From positions 1 through 47,216 of the forward strand of contig CANQVD010000030.1 in the NCBI GenBank assembly GCA_947627215.1: a stretch of DNA of 47,216 bases. Direction: 5' to 3'. Below are positions 1-8,293 of the stretch, piece after piece. Both the position numbers and the translations under genes were made by a program. The notes beneath the pieces are model-generated. The model was not told where the DNA came from, ran no database searches, and saw only the letters and a program-made list of their open reading frames with translations. Origin of the DNA: an uncultured Eisenbergiella sp. Lineage in GTDB: Bacteria > Bacillota > Clostridia > Lachnospirales > Lachnospiraceae. How positions within the stretch are numbered: position 1 is the stretch's first letter; each line of letters opens with the position of its first letter.

Positions 1-101
1 TTGGGAAGAGGAAATGAGTGAAAGACTAAAATCAACTTCCTCCCTTTCAAAGTGGAAATAAACTTTTCACTTCACCGCCGCAGAAAAATGGCGGAGAGTG
101 C

Positions 102-130
102 TTGACTTCTGCGTTGGAAACGTGTATATT
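102..130 (+). promoter_or_regulatory. Promoter of the ABC importer operon
   Basis: A -35 box TTGACT at 102-107 and a -10 box TATATT at 125-130 are separated by exactly 17 bases. Transcription would begin near 137, leaving a leader of about 65 bases before the lipoprotein gene. I searched the leader for a T-box, which controls some related tryptophan importers, and saw none. Confidence 0.7.
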
Positions 131-201
131 CATTCATGACGCAGCAATGCTTGCACGCGTTAAAGTGCGGCAGAGTTAAAGTAAAAGAGGAGGAAGATAT
201 T

Positions 202-1293
202 ATGAAAAAGTTAATGGCCATCATCACGGTCCTTGCCGTGATGACCGCTTGTGTTGCCGGCTGCGGCAGCAGCGGCAGTCAGGCCTCCACGGCCGGGGAA
301 TCCGCCGGGAGTGCGGCGGAGGAGAGCGCCGCGGCAGAGGATACCGCTTCCGCGGAGGAAACGGCAGCAGCGGAGGAAACCGGGGACGCACAGGAGACGG
401 CCGCGGGAACGGTATACAGCATCGGCATCTGTCAGTTGGTGCAGCATGAGGCGCTGGATGCGGCAACCCAGGGCTTCATGGACAAGCTGACCGAGCTTCT
501 GGGAGAGGGCAACGTGACCTTCGATCTGCAGAACGCTTCCGGCGATGCGCCCACCTGCGCGACCATCGCGAACCAGTTCGTCGCCAATGAGGTGGATCTG
601 ATCCTGGCGAACGCCACGGCGGCTCTTCAGTCCGCGGCGGCAGCCACCAGCGAGATCCCGATCCTGGGCACCTCCATCACGGACTATGCGACCGCGCTGG
701 AGATCGACGACTGGACGGGCGTTACCGGTCTGAACATCTCCGGGACATCCGATCTGGCGCCTCTGGAGGAGCAGGCGGCCATGCTCAACGAGCTGTTCCC
801 CGATGCCAAGACCGTCGGGCTTCTGTACTGTTCCGCGGAGCCCAATTCCGCTTATCAGGCGGATGTGGTGCAGACCAGCCTGGAGAGTCTGGGATATACC
901 TGCAAGGCTTATACGTTTGCGGATTCCAACGATGTGGCTGCGGTGACCACTACCGCATCCTCCGAATGCGACGTGCTTTATATCCCCACCGATAATACCG
1001 CGGCTTCCAGCACCGAGATCATCAACAATATCTGCCAGCCCGCCGGCGTTCCGATCATTGCCGGTGAGGAGGGAATCTGCAAGGGCTGCGGCGTCGCCAC
1101 GCTGTCCATCAGCTACTATGACATCGGCGCGCAGGCCGGTCAGATGGCCTATGAGATCCTGGTGAACGGGGCGGACGTTTCCAGCATGCCCATCGAGTTC
1201 GCGCCCACGGTGACCAAGAAGTACAATCCGGTGAACTGCGAGGCGCTCGCTATCGCGATCCCGGAGGATTATGAAGCGATTGCCATGGAATAA
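202..1293 (+). CDS. ABC transporter substrate-binding lipoprotein (TrpX-like, ABC_sub_bind family)
   Basis: The product is a 363-aa extracellular solute receptor anchored to the membrane by lipid. The signal peptide ends in the lipobox VAGC, with the lipidated Cys at residue 21. A low-complexity Ala/Glu/Ser linker follows to about residue 65, then a periplasmic-binding fold beginning GICQLVQHEALD. This fold is typical of PF04392 proteins such as TrpX/YtrF-like receptors. The ATG at 202 is chosen over an earlier in-frame ATG at 136 because AGGAGGAAG lies just upstream and the signal peptide starts there. The 136 start would also lie at or before the transcription start. Permease and ATPase genes follow, so it feeds an importer. 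The family is linked to aromatic amino acids or related small ligands, but no binding-site evidence fixes the ligand here. Confidence 0.88.
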   Translation: MKKLMAIITVLAVMTACVAGCGSSGSQASTAGESAGSAAEESAAAEDTASAEETAAAEETGDAQETAAGTVYSIGICQLVQHEALDAATQGFMDKLTELLGEGNVTFDLQNASGDAPTCATIANQFVANEVDLILANATAALQSAAAATSEIPILGTSITDYATALEIDDWTGVTGLNISGTSDLAPLEEQAAMLNELFPDAKTVGLLYCSAEPNSAYQADVVQTSLESLGYTCKAYTFADSNDVAAVTTTASSECDVLYIPTDNTAASSTEIINNICQPAGVPIIAGEEGICKGCGVATLSISYYDIGAQAGQMAYEILVNGADVSSMPIEFAPTVTKKYNPVNCEALAIAIPEDYEAIAME

Positions 1294-1580
1294 TGGCCTG
1301 TTGACCGTTATTCTGCGCCGTCAGGCGCATAACAGGGCGGATGTTGTCTGCGGCGATCGCAGAAAAAGAGCAGATTGAAGCGGCAGCGATGCCGCAGCAG
1401 GGCTGACGCGCGGCGATCCCGTGCGGCAGCCCTATGCCGTTTCCGAAGAGGCTTTGTCCGGTGTGGGGAACTGCCTGAAGCCGTGCCGAGGCTGCTTTCG
1501 GCGTTTCGGAAACCGCGTTTGGCGTGCCGGCCGTTCCGGCATGCCGGGAGAGTGTGAGGAAAGCACAGAAGGAGGGTGTC
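1294..1580 (+). other. GC-rich structured spacer inside the ABC operon
   Basis: This gap of 287 bases between receptor and permease genes contains no credible gene. It holds several inverted repeats, including GTTTCCGAA (1439-1447) pairing with TTCGGAAAC (1505-1513), and a TGCCGG/CCGGCA hairpin near 1525-1541. No T-run follows them. Such spacers often raise receptor expression over the membrane subunits by partial termination or mRNA protection. That role is inferred. Confidence 0.4.
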
Positions 1581-2519
1581 TTGAATCTGCAAATTTCGTC
1601 ACTGTTCAATGCCCTGCCGGGCGCCTGCGCCCAGGGACTGATCTGGGGGATCATGGCGATCGGCGTCTATATCACGTACAAGATCCTGGATCTGGCGGAT
1701 CTGACGGTGGATGGGACCATGTGCACCGGAGGCGCGGTCTGTGTCGTGATGCTGATGTCCGGCCATTCGATCTGGTTTTCCATGTTCTGTGCGTTTCTGG
1801 CCGGTATGCTGGCCGGTCTGGCGACGGGGCTTTTGCATACCGCCATGGGGATCCCGGCGATCCTGGCGGGGATCCTCACGCAGCTCAGCCTCTATTCGGT
1901 GAATCTCCGCATTCTGGGCGGCAAGGCCAATCAGGCCGTCAGTCAGGACAAATACGGCCTGCTCGTATCGCTGCGCTGGATTCGGGACGTTCCGTTTTAT
2001 CGGAATACGATCTTCGTGGTGGCGGTGGCCGTCCTCCTTCTGGTGGGCCTTCTGTACTGGTTTTTCGGGACGGAGCTGGGCTGTTCCATCCGCGCCACGG
2101 GCTCCAATGCCAATATGAGCCGGGCGCAGGGCATCAATACGGATTTCACCAAGATCCTGGGGCTGATGCTCTCCAACGGGATTGTCGCGCTGGCGAGCGC
2201 GTTCCTGTCCCAGTATTCCGGCTTCGTGGATATCAATATGGGCCGCGGCGCCATCGTGGTTGGCCTGGCGGCCGTGATCATCGGGGAAGTGGTATTCGGC
2301 AGGATTCACGGCAACTTCGCGTTCCGTCTCCTTTCGGTGGCGCTGGGCGCCATCATATACTACATCGTCATGCAGACCGTCATGTGGCTGGGGCTGTTGG
2401 GCACCAATGACAACAAGCTCCTTTCCGCCATCATCGTGGCCGTTTTCCTGGCGATCCCGTATCTGCGGGAAAAATACCGCGGCAGAGCGGGAAAGAAGGG
2501 AGGTGTGCGCCATGCTTGA
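1581..2519 (+). CDS. ABC transporter permease (BPD_transp_2 family)
   Basis: The product is a 312-aa membrane subunit of the importer. It is built mostly from hydrophobic helices and resembles branched-chain amino acid/simple-sugar type permeases (PF02653). A TTG start at 1581 is preferred because GGAGGG at 1571-1576 sits at ideal spacing. The upstream in-frame ATG at 1524 has no ribosome binding site and would add a charged, Cys-containing tail. The motif LTVDGTMCTGGAV near residue 37 is typical of the permease partners of TrpX-like receptors. The stop codon overlaps the start of the ATPase gene by 8 bases, which suggests translational coupling. Confidence 0.87.
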   Translation: MNLQISSLFNALPGACAQGLIWGIMAIGVYITYKILDLADLTVDGTMCTGGAVCVVMLMSGHSIWFSMFCAFLAGMLAGLATGLLHTAMGIPAILAGILTQLSLYSVNLRILGGKANQAVSQDKYGLLVSLRWIRDVPFYRNTIFVVAVAVLLLVGLLYWFFGTELGCSIRATGSNANMSRAQGINTDFTKILGLMLSNGIVALASAFLSQYSGFVDINMGRGAIVVGLAAVIIGEVVFGRIHGNFAFRLLSVALGAIIYYIVMQTVMWLGLLGTNDNKLLSAIIVAVFLAIPYLREKYRGRAGKKGGVRHA

Positions 2520-3306
2520 AATCCGTGAGATCAGCAAGACCTTCAATGCCGGCACGGTCAATGAAAAGAAAGCGCTGGACCATCTCTCGCTCCGTCTGGA
2601 GGAAGGGGATTTCGTGACGGTCATCGGCGGGAACGGTGCCGGCAAATCCACGATGCTCAACGCGGTGGCAGGCGTCTGGACGGTGGACGAGGGCAGCATT
2701 TTCATCGATTCGGTGGACGTGACGAAGCTGGCGGAATACAGGCGCGCCAAATATCTGGGACGTGTGTTCCAGGATCCCATGACGGGAACGGCGGCCAGCA
2801 TGCAGATCGAGGAGAATCTGGCCCTGGCCTCCCGCAGAGGCGCGATGCGCACCCTGAAACGCGGGATCAGCAGGAAGGAGAGGGAAATATACCGGAAAAA
2901 GCTGCAGATCCTGGATCTTGGGCTGGAGGACCGGCTCACCACCAAGGTGGGGCTGCTTTCCGGCGGGCAGCGTCAGGCGCTGACGCTGCTGATGGCGACG
3001 CTGAAAAAGCCGAAGCTGCTGCTTCTGGATGAGCATACGGCGGCGCTGGATCCCAAGACCGCCGCCAAGGTGCTGGATGCTACGGACCGCATCGTCAGTC
3101 AGGACCGTCTGACCACCCTGATGATCACGCATAACATGAAGGACGCCATCGTGCACGGCAACCGTCTGGTGATGATGTATGAGGGCCATATCATCTATGA
3201 TGTGTCAGGGGAGGAAAAGAAGCGCCTGCAGGTGTCGGACCTTCTGCACAAGTTTGAGGAGGTCAGCGGCGGAACCTTCGCCAATGACAGGATGATTCTG
3301 AACTGA
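2512..3306 (+). CDS. ABC transporter ATP-binding protein
   Basis: The 264-aa product is the cytoplasmic ATPase that powers the importer. It shows Walker A GGNGAGKST (39-47), the signature LSGGQ (149-153), Walker B LLLLDE (169-174) and the switch His in ITHNMKDA (H207). The ATG at 2512 has AAGGGAGG just upstream and overlaps the permease stop, which supports this start over the upstream in-frame ATG at 2407. It is the last gene of the operon, followed by a branched terminator-like structure. Its domain layout is normal and complete. Confidence 0.92.
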   Translation: MLEIREISKTFNAGTVNEKKALDHLSLRLEEGDFVTVIGGNGAGKSTMLNAVAGVWTVDEGSIFIDSVDVTKLAEYRRAKYLGRVFQDPMTGTAASMQIEENLALASRRGAMRTLKRGISRKEREIYRKKLQILDLGLEDRLTTKVGLLSGGQRQALTLLMATLKKPKLLLLDEHTAALDPKTAAKVLDATDRIVSQDRLTTLMITHNMKDAIVHGNRLVMMYEGHIIYDVSGEEKKRLQVSDLLHKFEEVSGGTFANDRMILN

Positions 3307-3419
3307 AAAAGGGACGCTGCGGCCGGGACCGCTGCTTTGGCGCTCCCGGTCCCGGATTCCGCAGGAGCCGGATGCCGCAGTCCGGCCGCGGCAGGCGTCC
3401 ATTTTTTTGTAAAAAGGGC
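3305..3419 (+). terminator. Branched terminator after the ABC operon
   Basis: An outer stem pairs GGACGC-TGCGGCCGG (from about 3312) with CCGGCCGCGGCAGGCGTCC (to about 3410) and is followed by a run of T at 3412-3418. Two smaller hairpins fit inside: CCGGGACCG with CGGTCCCGG, and CTGCGGCATCC-like arms. This matches a multi-branched intrinsic terminator. Confidence 0.6.
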
Positions 3420-3534
3420 TGGATTTTTGGCAGGAAATATGAGAAAATAGCATCAGCGTATGACGGGTGCTTTTTGTCTTTCCGGACAGATCCTGCCATC
3501 CAATACTCTACTACATATTGAAAGGAGTTTTCAC

Positions 3535-4227
3535 ATGATCTATTCACATGAAGTACAGGAAATGTGTCCCGTGGCACAGGGTGTAAACCATGGCTGTGCG
3601 CCGATCCCTGAAGAAGCGAAATGGGTAAAGGCCAAAGAGGTAAAGGATATTTCCGGCCTGACACACGGGATCGGCTGGTGCGCACCTCAGCAGGGCGCCT
3701 GCAAACTGACCCTGAATGTCAAGGAGGGCATCATCCAGGAAGCTCTGGTAGAGACGATCGGCTGCTCCGGCATGACCCATTCCGCGGCCATGGCTGCTGA
3801 GATCCTGCCCGGCAGGACCGTTCTGGAGGCGCTGAATACCGACCTTGTCTGCGACGCGATCAATACCGCGATGAGAGAGCTGTTCTTACAGATCGTTTAT
3901 GGCCGTTCCCAGTCCGCATTCTCCGAGGAAGGCCTTGCGATCGGCGCCGGTCTGGAGGATCTGGGCAAGGGCTTAAGGAGCCAGGTCGGCACCATGTACG
4001 GCACGCTGGCGAAGGGCCCCCGTTATCTGGAGATGGCGGAAGGCTATGTCACCGGCATCGCGCTGGATGCTGACAATCAGATCATCGGCTATCAGTTCGT
4101 GAACTTCGGCAAGATGACCGACTTCATGAAGAAGGGTGACGACGCCGCTACCGCCTATGAGAAGGCCAGCGGACAGTACGGCCGCGTAGCGGATGCTGTG
4201 AAGATCATTGACCCCAGAAAAGAATAA
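3535..4227 (+). CDS. NifU-like iron-sulfur cluster assembly scaffold protein
   Basis: The 230-aa product resembles the scaffold (NifU_N/IscU-like) proteins always seen beside GGGtGRT proteins. Possible ligands are C11, C21, C49, C56, C77 and C106. C49 and C56 lie in GWCAPQQGACK and C77 in TIGCSGMTHSAAM. The central region also has a helical pattern like IscU. It carries an extra C-terminal segment compared with the roughly 130-aa IscU. AAAGGAG upstream supports the ATG at 3535 over an upstream in-frame ATG at 3460. Only 35 bases separate it from the GGGtGRT gene, so the two are almost surely cotranscribed. A role in Fe-S assembly is by family resemblance only, as no SufB, SufC or cysteine desulfurase gene is present. 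Confidence 0.82.
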   Translation: MIYSHEVQEMCPVAQGVNHGCAPIPEEAKWVKAKEVKDISGLTHGIGWCAPQQGACKLTLNVKEGIIQEALVETIGCSGMTHSAAMAAEILPGRTVLEALNTDLVCDAINTAMRELFLQIVYGRSQSAFSEEGLAIGAGLEDLGKGLRSQVGTMYGTLAKGPRYLEMAEGYVTGIALDADNQIIGYQFVNFGKMTDFMKKGDDAATAYEKASGQYGRVADAVKIIDPRKE

Positions 4228-4262
4228 TCAGGTCGCGAATATCATAAGGAGGATGTGGACAA

Positions 4263-5273
4263 ATGGCATTATTTGAATCATATGAAAGACGCATCAAGCA
4301 GATTGATGCAGCGCTGAACAGCTACGGTATCGCTTCCATCGAAGAAGCGGAGAAGATCACAAAGGATGCGGGTCTGGATGTTTACCATATGGTAGAGAAG
4401 ATCCAGCCGATCTGTTTTGAAAATGCGAAGTGGGCCTACACGGTGGGCGCTGCCATCGCCATCAAAAAGGGCTGCCGCAGGGCTGCCGACGCTGCCGCCG
4501 CCATCGGCGAGGGCCTTCAGTCCTTCTGTATTCCCGGCTCCGTCGCGGATCAGCGCAAGGTCGGTCTGGGCCACGGCAATCTGGGCAAGATGCTGCTGGA
4601 GGAGGACACCGAGTGCTTCTGCTTCCTGGCAGGTCATGAGTCCTTCGCGGCCGCGGAGGGCGCTATCGGTATCGCCGAGAAGGCGAACCGCGTTCGTCAG
4701 AAACCGCTGCGCGTGATCCTGAACGGCCTTGGCAAGGACGCCGCGCAGATCATCGCTAGGATCAACGGCTTCACCTTCGTTGAGACGGAGATGGATTATT
4801 ATACCGGCCAGGTGAAGGAAGTGTACCGCAAGGCATATTCCGACGGCCCCCGCGCGAAGGTGAACTGCTACGGCGCCAATGATGTGACCGAGGGAGTCGC
4901 CATCATGTGGAAAGAGGGCGTTGACGTTTCCATTACCGGCAACTCCACCAACCCCACCCGGTTCCAGCATCCCGTTGCCGGCACCTATAAGAAGGAGTGT
5001 ACCGAGAAGGGTAAGAAGTACTTCTCCGTGGCATCCGGCGGCGGCACCGGCCGTACCCTGCATCCCGACAACATGGCTGCGGGCCCTGCTTCCTACGGTA
5101 TGACCGATACCATGGGCCGCATGCATTCCGACGCGCAGTTCGCCGGTTCTTCCTCCGTTCCCGCCCATGTGGAGATGATGGGCCTGATCGGCGCCGGGAA
5201 CAACCCGATGGTCGGCATGACCGTGTCCGTCGCGGTGGCGGTCGAAGAAGCCGCCAAGGCCGGGAAGTTCTGA
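4263..5273 (+). CDS. GGGtGRT protein (function unknown)
   Basis: The 336-aa product carries the family's eponymous motif GGGTGRT at residues 259-265, followed by HPDNMAAGPASYGMTDTMGR. Conserved Gly-rich and His residues elsewhere include GLGHGNLGKM (101-110) and FLAGHESFAAAEG. No signal peptide or membrane helix is visible. The ribosome binding site TAAGGAGG lies about 10 bases upstream. The gene follows the NifU-like scaffold gene directly, the invariant context for this family, which suggests a partnership in metal or cluster handling. The family name rests on the motif and neighbour. I know of no established biochemical activity, so none is assigned. Confidence 0.88.
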   Translation: MALFESYERRIKQIDAALNSYGIASIEEAEKITKDAGLDVYHMVEKIQPICFENAKWAYTVGAAIAIKKGCRRAADAAAAIGEGLQSFCIPGSVADQRKVGLGHGNLGKMLLEEDTECFCFLAGHESFAAAEGAIGIAEKANRVRQKPLRVILNGLGKDAAQIIARINGFTFVETEMDYYTGQVKEVYRKAYSDGPRAKVNCYGANDVTEGVAIMWKEGVDVSITGNSTNPTRFQHPVAGTYKKECTEKGKKYFSVASGGGTGRTLHPDNMAAGPASYGMTDTMGRMHSDAQFAGSSSVPAHVEMMGLIGAGNNPMVGMTVSVAVAVEEAAKAGKF

Positions 5274-5305
5274 GAAGCTGCCGGACTGATTGGAAAATTT
5301 TGCTG

Positions 5306-5348
5306 AAAAAAGGCTTTCGCTGATGTGTTGTCAGCGGAAGCCTTTTTC
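5306..5348 (+). terminator. Terminator after the GGGtGRT gene (possibly bidirectional)
   Basis: AAAAAAGGCTTTCGCTGA (5306-5323) pairs with TCAGCGGAAGCCTTTTT (5331-5347) around a short loop. The A-run and T-run flank a strong stem, so it could stop transcription from both directions: the GGGtGRT gene on plus and the ATP-grasp operon on minus. Confidence 0.85.
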
Positions 5349-5359
5349 GCAGGGGATGG

Positions 5360-6556
5360 TCATTCGTTGCATTTCAGGATGTCCTGGTAGAATTCGTCCA
5401 TTTCCTTCTGAGAGGAAAAGACCGCCACGTACATCTGATTGCCCATGGCGCCGGAGAGCACATCGGGGATCCGCTCCATCATTTTCATCTGCTTTCCGTA
5501 TTTGGCGATAATGTCTGCGTGGCTCATGGCGAAGTCCTTGCCGTCCCGCCGTCCCGCGAATGCGCAGTAAGCGTGCTTCCCGATGGGCATGGTGGAGCGG
5601 TCGAAGGCGATCATGTCGGCCCAGATCTTATAGACGTCTGTGCTGTGAGCGAAATCGATCATATCAGGGGTGAAGCCGCCGCTGGGGCGCATGTTGACCT
5701 CCAGCGCGACCAACTGTCCCTTTTTCCCCAGGCCCTCGTGATCCTTCAGAAGACGGAAAAATTCAAAGTGTACAAAGCGGCTTTTGACGCCGAAGCTCTG
5801 TACCGTGGCGCGGCCGGCGGCCCGGGTGTCATCCGGCAGGCTTTTCAGGATATAGTAAATGGAATTGTCGTTGTGGTTCACGATGTCCATGATGGAGACC
5901 GGCGTCACATTGCCGGTTTCAAACATGGGTTCCCCGTGGGAATCAATGATGGCATCGTAGGAATTCACCTCACCGTCGATAAATTCCTCCATGATATACT
6001 GGGTATTGGGCCATTTCAACTGGAAAAAGCGTTCCATTTCCGCATCGCTGACCAGCTTGAAGGTGTGGGAGGCTCCGACGCCGTTGTCGGGCTTGGCCAC
6101 GATGGGGTAGCCCACTTCTCTGGCGAATGCGAGGCAATGCTCCGGATCATCGACCATATGATAGCGGGCGACGGGGATCCCGGCCTTTTGGTAAAATTCC
6201 TTCATTTTGGATTTGAATTTGATATGCGGGATATCGCAGGCCTGAAAACCGGTGGTGATGTTGAAATCCGTGCGCAGGCGGGCGTCGCGCTCCAGCCAGT
6301 ATTCGTTGTTGGATTCCAGCCAGTCGGCACGGCCGTGCTTGTAGATCAGAAAAGCGACGGCGCGGTATACCTCCTCGTCGTTTTCCAGATTGCTGACCTT
6401 GAAATACTCGTTCAGACTGTCCTTCAGCTCCTGCTTGAGCTCATCGTAGGGCTGATCGCCGATGCCGAGCACGTTCAGGCCGTTCTTTTTCAGCTCCCGG
6501 CAGAACATCCAGTAGTTCGTAGGGAAATTGGGGGAAATGAAGATAAAATTTTTCAT
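5360..6556 (-). CDS. ATP-grasp domain protein (carboxylate-amine/thiol ligase-like)
   Basis: The 398-aa product has a pre-ATP-grasp domain (about 1-115) and an ATP-grasp catalytic domain. K155 in PIVAKPDNGVGA binds nucleotide. EEFIDGEVNSYD (190-201) and the metal-binding EVNMRPSGG (E286, N288) complete the site. Such enzymes activate a carboxylate as acyl-phosphate and join it to an amine or similar nucleophile. The acceptor is unknown. The ATG at 6556 follows AAGGAG and fits the fold start; an earlier ATG only adds nine residues overlapping that site. It is the last gene of a minus-strand operon after two esterase genes, so it probably acts with them on one substrate pathway. It is not a recognisable D-Ala-D-Ala ligase, PurK or carbamoyl phosphate synthase. 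Confidence 0.85.
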   Translation of the reverse strand: MKNFIFISPNFPTNYWMFCRELKKNGLNVLGIGDQPYDELKQELKDSLNEYFKVSNLENDEEVYRAVAFLIYKHGRADWLESNNEYWLERDARLRTDFNITTGFQACDIPHIKFKSKMKEFYQKAGIPVARYHMVDDPEHCLAFAREVGYPIVAKPDNGVGASHTFKLVSDAEMERFFQLKWPNTQYIMEEFIDGEVNSYDAIIDSHGEPMFETGNVTPVSIMDIVNHNDNSIYYILKSLPDDTRAAGRATVQSFGVKSRFVHFEFFRLLKDHEGLGKKGQLVALEVNMRPSGGFTPDMIDFAHSTDVYKIWADMIAFDRSTMPIGKHAYCAFAGRRDGKDFAMSHADIIAKYGKQMKMMERIPDVLSGAMGNQMYVAVFSSQKEMDEFYQDILKCNE

Positions 6557-6610
6557 AAGGTTCTCCTTTGCATCAGAATCCATATAGCAGGGGCGGAAAA
6601 GCGGAAGGGT

Positions 6611-7363
6611 CTATTCCAGCAGACCCGGCAGGAAATAGGCGGCCTGTTTCCGCCACCAGTACCAGTCATGGGCGCAGTCAAAGCCCCAGAAGTCCACGGT
6701 GGCGGAAATCCCCTTTGCATGCAGGATGTCCGCAAGCTGCCGGGTGGAGGCGGGCAGCTCCCAGGGACCCTGCCCCACGCAGATCACCGCCTTTTTTTGG
6801 TTGTAAAGCGGAATGAAGGGATGATCGGCAGGCATGTTGGCGAGATAATGGACGGGGGAATTGAGATAAACCAGATCGTCCATATAGCCGCCGAATCCGT
6901 ATTCCGCGGTATAAATGCCGCTCACGGCCAGAAGCCGGTCAAAGAGGTCGGGGCGGCGGAAGTAGAGGTTGGCCGCGTGGGTCGCGCCCAGGCTGGCGCC
7001 GAACACCATGATGCCGGGATAGCCGGTCCAGCCGTTTCGGGCGTTGGCACTCTCCCGCATGAAGGGGACCAGCTCGTCGGTGATATAGCGGATCCACTGC
7101 TCATGGCGGCAGATGCGCCGGTGCGGATTGCCGCCGGCGTTGGACCAGGTTTCGGGATCGACCGTGTCGATGGAGAAGACCATCACTTCTCCCGCATCGA
7201 TCCAGGGATGCAGGGCCTCGGCCATCCCGAAATTTTCAAAATCGTAAAAGCGTCCGTCCTGGCAGGGAATGTAAAGAAGCGGACGGCCTCTGTGGCCGAA
7301 GCGCTTCAGCTCCATGTCCCGGTTCAGGGAAGGGCTGTACTGTTTGATATATTCTGTTTCCAT
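6611..7363 (-). CDS. Putative esterase, alpha/beta hydrolase (esterase D/PF00756-like)
   Basis: The 250-aa product has the nucleophile elbow GASLG (122-126) with Ser124 and a C-terminal His candidate in FDCAHDWYWW. The N-terminus lacks a signal peptide, so it should be cytoplasmic. The ATG at 7363 has GAGGAA upstream; a longer reading from 7453 runs back into the preceding gene and is rejected. It lies 31 bases after the other esterase gene and 54 bases before the ATP-grasp gene on the same strand. The family includes S-formylglutathione hydrolase, enterochelin esterase-like enzymes and plain carboxylesterases, and the sequence does not decide among them. Confidence 0.82.
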   Translation of the reverse strand: METEYIKQYSPSLNRDMELKRFGHRGRPLLYIPCQDGRFYDFENFGMAEALHPWIDAGEVMVFSIDTVDPETWSNAGGNPHRRICRHEQWIRYITDELVPFMRESANARNGWTGYPGIMVFGASLGATHAANLYFRRPDLFDRLLAVSGIYTAEYGFGGYMDDLVYLNSPVHYLANMPADHPFIPLYNQKKAVICVGQGPWELPASTRQLADILHAKGISATVDFWGFDCAHDWYWWRKQAAYFLPGLLE

Positions 7364-7394
7364 ATGCGTTTCCTCGCGATGCAGGGACGGTTCT

Positions 7395-8156
7395 TCATGC
7401 GTTTCCGAGCACGCGCATGAAAATGGGGATCTGTTTTTCCCAACTGGCCTCACAGTGCTCCCCGCCGGGAATGATGCGGGCGGTCAGGAGCACCTCTTTC
7501 TCAAGAAGAAGGGATGTCAGGGAGGAGAACTGGGCGCGGATATCCGCGCGGCAGGGCAGCTCCTTTTCTCCGTAGTCCATGTAGAGGACGGTGTCGGGGC
7601 GCAGGGATGCCCGGCGGACCAGGTTTTCCAGACGCCCCGGCGCGGTCCAGACGGAAGGGGAGAGCGCGGCGGCGCCGGAAAAGATATCGTTATAGGCCAT
7701 CAGGGCGTAAAGGCTCATCAGTCCCCCCATGGAGCTTCCCGCGATAAAGGTATGCTCCCTTCCGGGAAGCGTGCGGAAGCGGCTGTCGAGCCCGGGCTTC
7801 AGGGTGCGCGTCATCCAGTTCATCGTGATCTTGCCCAGGCCCCGGACGGTGCCGAAGCTTTTTTCCCGAAAGGTATAGGGGGCGTATTCCCGGAGACGTC
7901 CGTGGTCCGGACTGTGGTTGCATTCCACGGCGGCGATGATCATCTGCGTCTGCGTGGAATCCATGTACTCCTTCATGCCCCAGCTCTTCCCGTAGGTGGC
8001 GTCCGAGTCGAAAAAAACGTTATGACCGTCGAACATATAGAGGACCGGATAGCGTCTGTCGGGCTGCTCGTAATAGGACTGCGGCAGATAGAGATACAGG
8101 TTGCGCTCTTCCTCTCCGGTCAGTTCGGGGATCGTGATCTTCTCTACTTCAACCAT
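7395..8156 (-). CDS. Putative esterase, alpha/beta hydrolase (PF00756, enterochelin esterase-like)
   Basis: The 253-aa product shows RRYPVLYMFDGHNVFFD near residues 34-50 and the nucleophile motif GSSMGG (Ser142). A late His in GGEHCEASWEKQ is followed by a short tail. This order is typical of the esterase family that includes Fes/YbbA/BesA. No signal peptide is seen. The start at 8156 follows AGAGAGGA. A longer in-frame reading from 8318 is rejected because it crosses a good promoter at 8192-8220 and the end of rarA. This is the first gene of the esterase-esterase-ATP-grasp operon. Confidence 0.84.
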   Translation of the reverse strand: MVEVEKITIPELTGEEERNLYLYLPQSYYEQPDRRYPVLYMFDGHNVFFDSDATYGKSWGMKEYMDSTQTQMIIAAVECNHSPDHGRLREYAPYTFREKSFGTVRGLGKITMNWMTRTLKPGLDSRFRTLPGREHTFIAGSSMGGLMSLYALMAYNDIFSGAAALSPSVWTAPGRLENLVRRASLRPDTVLYMDYGEKELPCRADIRAQFSSLTSLLLEKEVLLTARIIPGGEHCEASWEKQIPIFMRVLGNA

Positions 8157-8191
8157 GCTGTTTTCCTCTCTGTCATCTGAAAATCGAGTAT

Positions 8192-8220
8192 AGTATAGCA
8201 CTATGTTTTTCAAATGGCAA
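8192..8220 (-). promoter_or_regulatory. Promoter of the esterase/ATP-grasp operon
   Basis: On the minus strand TTGCCA (complement of 8215-8220) is followed after 17 bases by TATACT (complement of 8192-8197). It lies about 35 bases before the first esterase start, in the short gap to rarA. Confidence 0.7.
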
Positions 8221-8293
8221 GAAGCGCCTGCGGGCGATATCCGGCAGGTCTGCGGGCGATATCCGCCGGGGCCCGCGCCGCAGCCCGTGCGGA

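Noticed and set aside
1-201. T-box riboswitch upstream of the TrpX-like importer
   Set aside because: Related importers are sometimes T-box controlled, but I found no T-box consensus or antiterminator stem in the short leader after the mapped promoter.
5519-7420. Plus-strand open frame of 633 codons across the ATP-grasp/esterase operon
   Set aside because: It lies antisense to genes with clear catalytic motifs, has no ribosome binding site and no recognisable domain. GC-rich DNA leaves long antisense frames open.
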